Part shown: positions 57,550-64,000 of the stretch, piece after piece | Layout: every line of letters starts with the position of its first letter | How positions within the stretch are numbered: the first letter of the stretch is position 1 | Assembly: GCF_024979235.1 (NCBI RefSeq) | Contig: NZ_JANLCM010000001.1 | Location: 806,001 to 870,000, forward strand | Reading direction: 5' to 3' | DNA from: Herbiconiux aconitum | Lineage (GTDB): Bacteria; Actinomycetota; Actinomycetes; Actinomycetales; Microbacteriaceae | DNA: 64,000 nt | Program-made: the position numbers and the translations under genes | The notes under the pieces: generated by a model | The model's database searches: none | What the model was told of the DNA's origin: nothing | The model's input: only the letters and a program-made list of their open reading frames with translations

Positions 57550-58377
57550 CTAGCCGCACTGCGGGAAGCGGAGTTCCTCGGCGCAGATCATCTCGAGCGT
57601 GGTGGGGTCCTGGTGGCAGATCGGCCAGGTCAGGCCGCGGCCCCAGTCGCAGATGTCGAACTCCGGAATCGAGGGGAAGACGGGGATGGGCATCGACGAT
57701 CCGGAACCGCCCGACCCGCCGCCGTCGCCGCCGCCGGACGAGGCCGCCTGGCGCGCTTGCTCGGCGACGTAGGCTGCCTGCGAGTCCTGCGCCGCACGCA
57801 CCTTCGCCACCAGTTCGAGCACCTGGCGCGGGGTGTCGTCGGTCGCGACGGCCTGGCTCTGCTGAGCGACGATCGCGAGGTAGAGGTCGTCGCGCAGGGC
57901 GGGGTCGGCGTCGGGGGCTTCGTCGTTGACGACCCGGATGGCGGTCTCCACCACGCCCTGCCGCACCGACTGCGCAGCCGCGAAGAGGGCTGCGATGTCG
58001 GCCGTGATGCGCGCCTCGTCGACCGGAGGGGAAGCCTGGCTCGCGGCCGGGCCCCCGGCCATCGACGTCTGCACCACGAGCACGTCGGTCTCGAGCGTGG
58101 CGGTGGCCATGTCGAGCTGGGTGCGTGCCTCGACCGGGGCGAATCCCTCCGACCCGGCGACGAGCGCGTGACCCGCGCCGACCAGCGGTTCAGCCAACGG
58201 ATCGAGGGCCACGACCTCCTCGACGGGCATCGGCGACGGCGTTGGTGTCGAGGCGACGGGGGTGGCCGCGGGGGTGCCCGGCGCTGCCGAACCCGACCCC
58301 ACGCATCCGGAGACCGTTGCGGCCAGAGTCAGCGCCACGGCGCCCGCGATCAGAAGGCGCATCGTGTTGCGCGACAT
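57550..58377 (-). CDS. Putative lipoprotein, paralogue 2
   Basis: This 275-residue protein has lipobox TVSGC (Cys near 25) and a Pro/Thr linker. The same helical domain follows: LDPLAEPLVGAGHALVAGSE, ARITADIAALFAAAQSVRQG, ETAIRVVNDEAPDADPALRD and TPRQVLELVAKVRAAQDSQA. It ends in a Gly/Ser stretch and a different Cys-rich tail (FDICDWGRGLTWPICHQDPT and ICAEELRFPQCG). GAGGGGAT precedes the ATG. The conserved domain plus diverged tails suggests surface proteins with different partners. No known family recognised. Confidence 0.8.
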   Translation of the reverse strand: MSRNTMRLLIAGAVALTLAATVSGCVGSGSAAPGTPAATPVASTPTPSPMPVEEVVALDPLAEPLVGAGHALVAGSEGFAPVEARTQLDMATATLETDVLVVQTSMAGGPAASQASPPVDEARITADIAALFAAAQSVRQGVVETAIRVVNDEAPDADPALRDDLYLAIVAQQSQAVATDDTPRQVLELVAKVRAAQDSQAAYVAEQARQAASSGGGDGGGSGGSGSSMPIPVFPSIPEFDICDWGRGLTWPICHQDPTTLEMICAEELRFPQCG

Positions 58378-58534
58378 GTGGATCCCCTCGGTGTTCGGTT
58401 GGCCCCCCGACCAGGCCGCCTCAGAACTCTATCGGCGAGGCGGAGGAGGGCGCACATCCGTCGCCCGCCGCCTCGATGTTCCGCCCCACAACGCCCCTGT
58501 ACCCTGGGAGCACGACCGGGAGAAGGAGTTCCAG

Positions 58535-59332
58535 ATGGCGGCACGGGACGAGATCGAATGCTGGCTCACCGACATGGACGGCGTTCTCGTGCACGAGAAC
58601 GCGCCCATCCGCGGTGCCGCCGAACTGTTGCAGCAGTGGCGCGACCAGGGAAAGCCCTACCTCGTGCTCACCAACAACTCCATCTTCACGCCGCGCGACC
58701 TCTCGGCGCGGTTGCGGGCATCCGGTCTCGAGGTTCCGGAGGAGTTCATCTGGACCTCGGCGCTCGCCACCGCCGCCTTCCTCAAAGACCAGATGCCGGG
58801 CGGCAGCGCGTTCGTGATCGGCGAGGCCGGCATCACCACCGCGCTGCACGAGGCCGGGTTCATCATGACGGAGACGGCGCCCGACTACGTGGTGATCGGC
58901 GAGACGCGCAATTACTCCTTCGAGGCCATCACGAAGGCGATCCGCCTGATCGGCGACGGGTCGCGGTTCATCGTGACGAACCCGGATGCGACGGGGCCGA
59001 GCGCCGAAGGACCGCTGCCCGCGACGGGCGCGATCGCCGCGCTCATCACGAAGGCGACCGGCAAAGACCCCTACATCGTCGGCAAGCCGAACCCGATGAT
59101 GTTCCGTTCGGCGATGAACCGCATCGGCGCGCACTCCGAGAACACCGGCATGATCGGCGATCGGATGGACACCGATGTGGTGGCGGGTATCGAGGCGGGA
59201 CTGCACACCATCCTCGTGATGACCGGCATCAGCGATCAGGCCGAGATCGACCGCTACCCGTTCCGCCCCGACGAGATCCTCGGCTCGGTGGCCGAACTCC
59301 TCCTGACGGAGCCCATCGAGTCCGAGCTCTGA
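58535..59332 (+). CDS. HAD-IIA hydrolase (NagD-like)
   Basis: This is a 265-residue cytoplasmic phosphatase of the haloacid dehalogenase superfamily. Motif I is WLTDMDGVLVHENAPIRGA (Asp nucleophile near 14), motif II is VLTNNSIFTPRDLSARLRAS (about 46-65), motif III Lys is in VGKPNPMMFRSAMNRIG (near 188), and motif IV is MIGDRMDTDVVAGIEAGLHT (about 207-226). The cap type and spacing match NagD/pNPPase enzymes that act on nucleotide or sugar phosphates. AGAAGGAG precedes the ATG. Confidence 0.93.
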   Translation: MAARDEIECWLTDMDGVLVHENAPIRGAAELLQQWRDQGKPYLVLTNNSIFTPRDLSARLRASGLEVPEEFIWTSALATAAFLKDQMPGGSAFVIGEAGITTALHEAGFIMTETAPDYVVIGETRNYSFEAITKAIRLIGDGSRFIVTNPDATGPSAEGPLPATGAIAALITKATGKDPYIVGKPNPMMFRSAMNRIGAHSENTGMIGDRMDTDVVAGIEAGLHTILVMTGISDQAEIDRYPFRPDEILGSVAELLLTEPIESEL

Positions 59333-59358
59333 CCCCAAGCGGTTCGACCGTGCTCCTC

Positions 59359-59428
59359 CGTTTCGGGAGGAGCTGCGCGACACGAAGGCCTGCACGTGGC
59401 GTCGTCACGCTCTCCTCCTCCTGAAACT
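59359..59428 (+). repeat. Family B hairpin module, copy B2 (70 nt)
   Basis: The arms are TTTCGGGAGGAG (59361-59372) and CTCCTCCTGAAA (59415-59426), with one mismatch. CACGAAG is at offset 23 as in B1. It sits between the convergent HAD and GNAT genes. Confidence 0.85.
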
Positions 59429-59434
59429 GCTTCG

Positions 59435-59989
59435 TCAAAGCAGCTCTGTGGCCAGGAGGTCCATGAGCAAGGCGTCGTGCCAACCGCGGCCGTCGGGGTC
59501 GCGCTCGTAGTGGCGCAGGATGCCGACGGGTCGGAACCCGACCGCGGTGTAGGCGCGGATCGCAGCATCGTTATCGGCCGCGGGGTCGATGGTGAGGCGG
59601 TGGTGGCCGCGGTCGCGGATGAGATGGGTCGCGAGGGTGCGCACGGCGTCACGCCCGAGACCCCGGCCGTGCACCGCGGGGTCGAGGAAGATGTCGATCG
59701 AGGCGTGCCGGTACGCGGGATCGGTCTCTTCGCTGTACTGGATCATGCCTACGATCACCCCGTCGTGCCGGAGTCGCACGGTGAGCACTACGGTGTCGGG
59801 GTCGTCCCACGGCCACGGGTCGGCGGTGTCGTCTGCACCCCACCGCGCCGCGACCTCGGGCGTCAGCCGGATGCGCCGCAGCTCGTCGACGTCGGCCGGA
59901 ACCACGGGCGCGAGCACCACCCGCGCCCCCACCAGCTCGCTCGCTCCTCCCGCCGCTCCCTCACCCCCTGCGCCATCCTGCGTGTCCAT
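59435..59989 (-). CDS. GNAT-family N-acetyltransferase (RimJ/AAC(6')-like)
   Basis: This 184-residue acetyl-CoA-dependent enzyme has the acetyl-CoA loop in DPAVHGRGLGRDAVRTLATH (about 107-126, RxxGxG type). VVLTVRLRHDGVIVGMIQYS precedes it, and NDAAIRAYTAVGFRPVGILR follows, as in RimJ/RimL and aminoglycoside 6'-acetyltransferase relatives. The substrate (protein N-terminus, drug or small amine) is not determinable. The start is uncertain by three codons, since a GTG at 59998 is also in frame. Confidence 0.88.
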   Translation of the reverse strand: MDTQDGAGGEGAAGGASELVGARVVLAPVVPADVDELRRIRLTPEVAARWGADDTADPWPWDDPDTVVLTVRLRHDGVIVGMIQYSEETDPAYRHASIDIFLDPAVHGRGLGRDAVRTLATHLIRDRGHHRLTIDPAADNDAAIRAYTAVGFRPVGILRHYERDPDGRGWHDALLMDLLATELL

Positions 59990-60042
59990 GGCGAACACCG
60001 TACCGCCGGGCCGCGACCGAGGGCACTCCCGCCCCGCATCCC

Positions 60043-60094
60043 ACTCGTCCCGAACGGGGCAGGATTCGCGCTTTTCGCCCAGTTAAGGACGAGT
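60043..60094. repeat. Stem-loop F (8-bp perfect outer arms)
   Basis: ACTCGTCC (60043-60050) and GGACGAGT (60087-60094) pair perfectly, and inner segments CGAACGGGGC and CGCCCAGTTAA are partly complementary. It lies between the secreted glycosidase-like gene and the GNAT gene, which point the same way. Confidence 0.6.
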
Positions 60095-60127
60095 CAGAGC
60101 GTCATTCCGGGGAGAGTGGGCGTCGGG

Positions 60128-62200
60128 TCAGGGTTGCGCGAGCGCCAGGGCGAAGCCGCCGGGGCGGAGCCAGACCGTGGTCGGGCCCGCGATCGTGCTC
60201 TCTGAGACGAGGGCCCCCGAGGCGTCGTAGCTGCGCAGGGTCTGCGACAGCGAGGAGGCGCCGAGCGTCACCCGCTGCGGCACGCGGAGCGCGTTCTGCG
60301 CGAGCTGCGCCGACGAAACAGCACCGGCACCCGACGCCGAGAGCGTTCCGACCGCCGGCCGCACGAGCAGCGCATCCACGTCGACCTCTCCGGCGAGCGC
60401 GCGCACCTCCACCTGGTCGCGCGAGGCGGGCAGCGGCACGGTCAGGCGCCCCGGCAGCAGGGCCCCGGATGCCGCGGTGATGCCCGGTTCGCCCACCGAC
60501 GACGAGAGCACTCCGAGCGGCAGCCATCCACTCCTCCACAGGGAGCGCGGTGTCGGCGCCGTGCCTTTCTCGACGTTCCAGATCACGGGTTCGACGACGC
60601 GCGGCAGCCCGTTCGCCGCCGTTCCCAACGAGAAGGTCGCCTTCTGTCCTTGCGTCAGCGCGAGGTACGAGCCGCTCCACGACGACTCCTCCGTCCACGT
60701 CGACTCCGGGGTCACGACGGTACCGGTGGTCGAGGGCGCATCCTCCGCTTCCACGACCCGCAGGCCGTCGCGAGCGTCGAGCGTGGTCAGCGACTGGGCG
60801 ATCGCCGAGACCTCCGGATGCGCATCCAGTGCCAGCATCGACAGCAGCCCGTGAATCGTGCTCTCGGCCCCCGAATTGCGGTTGATCGACCCGTCGGGTT
60901 GGATGCCGTCGTAGGTCACACCCGTCGCCGGGTCGTACATCGGCGTCGCCGCCGGGTTCAATCCGAAGAACCAGGCCGCCTGCAGGCCGGCCAGGTCGGC
61001 GAGCCCGGGCAGCTCCGCCGCCTCCGCCGTGGCGAGCAGGTTCTGCAGCCGTGAGTCGGCGCCGTAGGCGAGCTGCACCCGCTCGGTGGGCGAGGGGTAC
61101 CAGGCGTTGTCGGGCCCGCCCGCGGTCAGCAGTGTCGGGGCGAACCGCGCCGACTCGGTGATCGCCGGTTCCAGCAGAGCGCTGTCCTCCAGCACGACGG
61201 ATGCGCGTGCCAGCGCCCCGGCCATCTGTGACGACCACGCGTGCCACATCGACCGCGATTCGGCCCAGGGCAGGATCGCGCCGTAGGGCCACGACGTCGC
61301 GCCGTCGCCGTCGGTCGTGGTGCGGGCCAACTCCGCGACGCCGGAGGCGAGCTTCGCCAGAACGTCGCGCGTGACCGCGTCGTCGGGCGCGGCCGACGAG
61401 TAGGCCGCGAGCCCGAGCACGGCCTCGGCCGTCGCATCCGCTCCGTCGACGATCAGCCACGCCGGCACCGACACCCCGTCGGCCACGGCGTACTGCCCGT
61501 AGGTGTCGAGAACCTCTCGCGAGACCGCGGCGACACCGAGCTGCATCCGCTCCTGGAGGAACGCCGCGAAAGCGGGGTCGTCGTCGCGGAATGCCGCGTA
61601 GCCCTCCCCGAAGGCCCAGAGCGAGCGGGCCAGCCAGTAGCTCTCCTCCGAGTCGCTCGGATCGGGCAGCTCCACCGGCTCGGCGCTGGGGTTCAGCTCG
61701 CCGTCGGATTGCATCCACAGCACCACGTTGCCGGCATCCGGTCCGTCGGTGGTCTGGAAGTAGGCCAGCGCCCGCAGCACTTGGTAGGCCTTCTCGCGAC
61801 TCGCGTCGTCGCCGGTCTGCTGCCAGTGCCGCAGGTACACCACGGCGGCGCGCGAGACGTCGTCGCTGTTGAACGCGCCCTGCCCGTAGTCGCCGGTGGC
61901 CGGATCGAGCGGACCGCCGCCCACGCGCTCGAAGGTGCCGCCGTCACGCGCGTCGGCGTAGGTCCAGGGCAGGGTGAGCGCGGGTTCGGTGTCGAGCCGG
62001 TAGCTCGAGTGCCCCGCTACCGCGGCCGGCGACACCTCGTCGAGCAGGAAGTCGAGGTGCGCCGTGTTGGTGAGCGACCCGGGCGAAGCCGCGGGCGCGG
62101 GCGAAGCGGCGGCGGGCGAGCTCGCCACCGCGAGCCCCCCGATCAGGAGGGTCACGGATGCCGCGCCAGCGGTCATCCGTCGAGCGAGCGAGTTCGTCAT
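60128..62200 (-). CDS. Secreted glycoside-hydrolase-like protein, probably (alpha/alpha)6 barrel
   Basis: This 690-residue exported protein has a signal peptide cleaved near AAA-SPA. The body (about 45-490) has repeating helical segments such as SRAAVVYLRHWQQTGDDASR, ESYWLARSLWAFGEGYAAFR and SMWHAWSSQMAGALARASVV, then AAWFFGLNPAATPMYDPATG with SINRNSGAESTIHGLLSMLA. This recalls GH9-like or related (alpha/alpha)6 glycosidases. Acidic residues capable of catalysis are present (NSGAEST), but I cannot place the family firmly. The C-terminal ~190 residues look beta-rich and may bind carbohydrate. It follows a GH130 gene, so it probably acts on extracellular glycans feeding the importer. Confidence 0.75.
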   Translation of the reverse strand: MTNSLARRMTAGAASVTLLIGGLAVASSPAAASPAPAASPGSLTNTAHLDFLLDEVSPAAVAGHSSYRLDTEPALTLPWTYADARDGGTFERVGGGPLDPATGDYGQGAFNSDDVSRAAVVYLRHWQQTGDDASREKAYQVLRALAYFQTTDGPDAGNVVLWMQSDGELNPSAEPVELPDPSDSEESYWLARSLWAFGEGYAAFRDDDPAFAAFLQERMQLGVAAVSREVLDTYGQYAVADGVSVPAWLIVDGADATAEAVLGLAAYSSAAPDDAVTRDVLAKLASGVAELARTTTDGDGATSWPYGAILPWAESRSMWHAWSSQMAGALARASVVLEDSALLEPAITESARFAPTLLTAGGPDNAWYPSPTERVQLAYGADSRLQNLLATAEAAELPGLADLAGLQAAWFFGLNPAATPMYDPATGVTYDGIQPDGSINRNSGAESTIHGLLSMLALDAHPEVSAIAQSLTTLDARDGLRVVEAEDAPSTTGTVVTPESTWTEESSWSGSYLALTQGQKATFSLGTAANGLPRVVEPVIWNVEKGTAPTPRSLWRSGWLPLGVLSSSVGEPGITAASGALLPGRLTVPLPASRDQVEVRALAGEVDVDALLVRPAVGTLSASGAGAVSSAQLAQNALRVPQRVTLGASSLSQTLRSYDASGALVSESTIAGPTTVWLRPGGFALALAQP

Positions 62201-62240
62201 CGAACGTGCCTTTCGAGAGGAGCGAGAGGGGTGGGAGGGA

Positions 62241-63317
62241 TCAGGTGTGCACGAGGCGCGCGACCCCGATCTTCGAGTCGGCCATGCCGTAGAAGACGTA
62301 GTGCTGGCCGTCGATCTCCTCGATCGCGGTCGGGAAGACGACGTTCGGCACGATGCCGCTGCGCTCGTCTTCGGTCTCCGGTTCGAGCAGCGGAACGTCG
62401 GTGCGGGCGATGACCCGAGACGGGTCGTCGGCGTCGAGCAGCATCGCGCCGGCGGCGTAGTTCACCTTCTGCTGCTGCGAGAACGCGCTGTCGATGGTGC
62501 CGGTCACGCCGTGGTGGATCAACAGCCACCCCTCCGGCACCCGGAGCGGCGCGGGGCCGCCGCCGATCTTGAGTTCCTCGAACGGGAACTCGGGGCCGGC
62601 GAGGAAGCGGTGCCTGGTCCACCGGGTGAGCTCCGCGAGGTCGCGGGCCACGGCTGCGACGGGAACGTAACTGATCCAGATGCTCTGCCGCGCATCCGTC
62701 ACCCCCGCCGGCAACCGCACACCCTCGCCGGCTTTGGTCTCCCCGAGATCCCACATGGGCCGGTGCAGCACCGCGAACGACAGCGTGCCGTCGGGGGCTG
62801 CGACGGGTGTGGGAAAGAACACCGTGTCCTTGTTGTGGAAGAGCCCGAGGTCGATGTCGAGCGCGTCGTCGTAGGCGAAGGTGACCGGCCCGAGCCGATT
62901 CCAGGTGCGCAGATCGGAGGAGACGGCGATCGCCGTGCGCGGCCCCAGCGGCCCATAGGCCACGTAGGTCATGACGTGCAGCCCGAGATCGGGCAGGAAG
63001 GTGACCCGCGGGTCCTCGACCCCGGCGTTGTGCGCCCCGCGCTCGAAGCCGCGGTCGGGTGCCAGAACGACTCCTTCGCGCGCGACCCCGGTGGGCACGC
63101 CCTCCGGGGAGAGCAGCACGCGGGCGAGCCCGACGCGCGAGACGTTGCCCGATGCGACGAGTCGCGGCAGCAAGTACAGCACGCCATCGGGCCCTCGGCC
63201 GGAGGCGGGGTTCAGCACCCCCTCGGCTTCGAGCTCGTCGCCGGGCAGAGGCTCCATCACGATCCCGACCCGCTCGAGGCGGTAGGGGACTGTTGTGGTG
63301 GTTGCGGGGGTCATCAT
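62241..63317 (-). CDS. GH130 glycoside phosphorylase/hydrolase (beta-mannoside type)
   Basis: This is a 358-residue intracellular enzyme with the five-bladed propeller of GH130. Features include EAEGVLNPASGRGPDGVLYL (about 29-48), GVEDPRVTFLPDLGLHVMTY (about 97-116, with the conserved Asp), LFHNKDTVFFPTPVAAPDGT and GTIDSAFSQQQKVNYAAGAM. GH130 enzymes phosphorolyse or hydrolyse beta-mannosidic oligosaccharides. The ATG overlaps the permease stop (TAATG), with AAAGGA upstream; a second ATG follows immediately. It belongs to a sugar-import operon extending beyond the window. Confidence 0.9.
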   Translation of the reverse strand: MMTPATTTTVPYRLERVGIVMEPLPGDELEAEGVLNPASGRGPDGVLYLLPRLVASGNVSRVGLARVLLSPEGVPTGVAREGVVLAPDRGFERGAHNAGVEDPRVTFLPDLGLHVMTYVAYGPLGPRTAIAVSSDLRTWNRLGPVTFAYDDALDIDLGLFHNKDTVFFPTPVAAPDGTLSFAVLHRPMWDLGETKAGEGVRLPAGVTDARQSIWISYVPVAAVARDLAELTRWTRHRFLAGPEFPFEELKIGGGPAPLRVPEGWLLIHHGVTGTIDSAFSQQQKVNYAAGAMLLDADDPSRVIARTDVPLLEPETEDERSGIVPNVVFPTAIEEIDGQHYVFYGMADSKIGVARLVHT

Positions 63318-64000
63318 TATCCTTTCACTCCCGATCCGAGGTCGTTCGAGACGAAGTAGCGCTGGAACACGATGAACAGCACCACGACCGGAGCCGCGAG
63401 CACCACCGCGCCGGCGAGGATCGCCCCGAACGGGTTGTCGGTCGACGCGGCGACCGTGGAGATGTAGTTGGCGAGCGACACCGCGAGCGGCTGCAGAGCC
63501 GCATCCTTGGTGATGAGGAAGGGCCAGAGGAACTCGTTCCAGGGCCCAATGAAGGTGAGCAGCACCGCGGTCACGAGCGCCGGGCGCACGAGCGGCAGGG
63601 CGACGCTCCAGAGCAGGCGGATCTCGCCCGCCCCGTCGATCCGCGCCGCCTCGAACAGCTCCTTCGGCAGCTGCAGGAAGTACTGCCGGAAGATGATCAC
63701 CGCCGTCGAGTTGATGGCGAACGGGAGGATCATGCCCACGTGCGTGTCGGCGAGACCGTAGTCGCGGGCGATCAGCACGTAGAGCGGGATCTGCAGCAGC
63801 TGGAAGGGGATGACCTGCACCAGCAGCGCCAGCGCGAAGGTCGCGCGAGCGCCACGCCACTTCAGCATGGCCAGCGCGTAGCCGACGAGCACACCGAAGA
63901 TCACGGTGCACAGCAGCACACCGCCGGTGAAGATGCCGGAGTTGATGAGGCCGGTGCCGAGGTTGATCCGCTCGTTCACGTTCACGAAGTTGTCGAAGGT
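63317..64000 (-). CDS. Sugar ABC transporter permease (MalG type), 5' end outside window
   Basis: The frame is open to the right edge, giving 227 residues of the C-terminal part of a binding-protein-dependent permease. It contains VGYALAMLKWRGARATFALA, five helices, and the EAA loop EAARIDGAGEIRLLWSVALP. It ends FQRYFVSNDLGSGVKG, a typical MalG-like C-terminus. The stop overlaps the GH130 start, so the enzyme is made with the importer. The other permease and binding protein should lie just beyond 64000. Confidence 0.9.
   Translation of the reverse strand, partial: TFDNFVNVNERINLGTGLINSGIFTGGVLLCTVIFGVLVGYALAMLKWRGARATFALALLVQVIPFQLLQIPLYVLIARDYGLADTHVGMILPFAINSTAVIIFRQYFLQLPKELFEAARIDGAGEIRLLWSVALPLVRPALVTAVLLTFIGPWNEFLWPFLITKDAALQPLAVSLANYISTVAASTDNPFGAILAGAVVLAAPVVVLFIVFQRYFVSNDLGSGVKG

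Noticed and set aside
1..64000. tRNA, rRNA or classical riboswitch
   Set aside because: No cloverleaf with T-loop and CCA-adjacent pattern, and no known riboswitch core, was seen in any gap; the hairpin modules do not resemble named classes.

Overview
This window reads as chromosomal DNA of a high-GC Gram-positive actinobacterium, most likely a member of the Microbacteriaceae. The basis is the strong GC bias at third codon positions, frequent GTG and TTG starts, 4-bp ATGA/GTGA stop-start overlaps inside operons, LacI-governed sugar ABC operons without their own ATPase, cell-wall-binding (CWB2) surface proteins, a LAXTG-type sortase signal and an F420/FMN-type PPOX protein. Genus cannot be fixed from sequence alone. 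There are no rRNA or tRNA genes, insertion sequences, prophage genes or CRISPR arrays that I can see. No gap between genes exceeds about 250 bases.

Layout. 1-1007: partial transcription regulator. 1250-7631: complete Mrp/Mnh Na+/H+ antiporter operon with an A-B fusion (mnhAB, C, D, E, F, G). 7691-11177: CWB2 surface protein, NmrA-like oxidoreductase and a small membrane protein. 11280-18674: LacI regulator, GH13 alpha-glucosidase, sugar-binding lipoprotein, two permeases and an MDR oxidoreductase, forming an alpha-glucoside uptake and cleavage locus. 19318-27227: mirror-image locus for arabinose/galactose-containing oligosaccharides, with a LacI regulator divergent from two permeases, a binding protein, GH51 arabinofuranosidase and GH35 beta-galactosidase. 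27296-32147: aldo-keto reductase, then a TetR / pseudo-ABC-ATPase / YhgE-Pip operon. 32186-37894: second CWB2 protein, a large MalT-like LuxR regulator and a membrane-bound molybdopterin enzyme. 38035-44958: DUF3054 protein, EamA exporter, SpoU methyltransferase, CorA, and a manganese module (mntH with an MntR-type box, mntR nearby). 45079-51329: NAD biosynthesis locus with NrtR, NadA, a NadB-NadC fusion and a cysteine desulfurase. 51577-56476: EfeO, EfeB (DyP peroxidase) and a sortase-anchored phosphoesterase. 56559-59989: two paralogous lipoproteins, a HAD phosphatase and a GNAT. 60128-64000: secreted glycosidase-like protein, GH130 enzyme and a truncated permease of a third sugar operon.

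The most unusual signal is a set of short hairpin-forming modules scattered through the window. Three copies of a 78-nt module (family A), three copies of a 70-nt module (family B, one of them translated in frame inside efeB) and two copies of another 70-nt module (family C, with compensatory stem changes) keep exactly the same internal spacing although their sequences have diverged. A 78-nt hairpin with perfect 27-bp arms also sits in frame inside mnhA. Family members lie mainly between convergent genes or between transcription units. This looks like an uncharacterised structured-repeat system that also inserts into genes.
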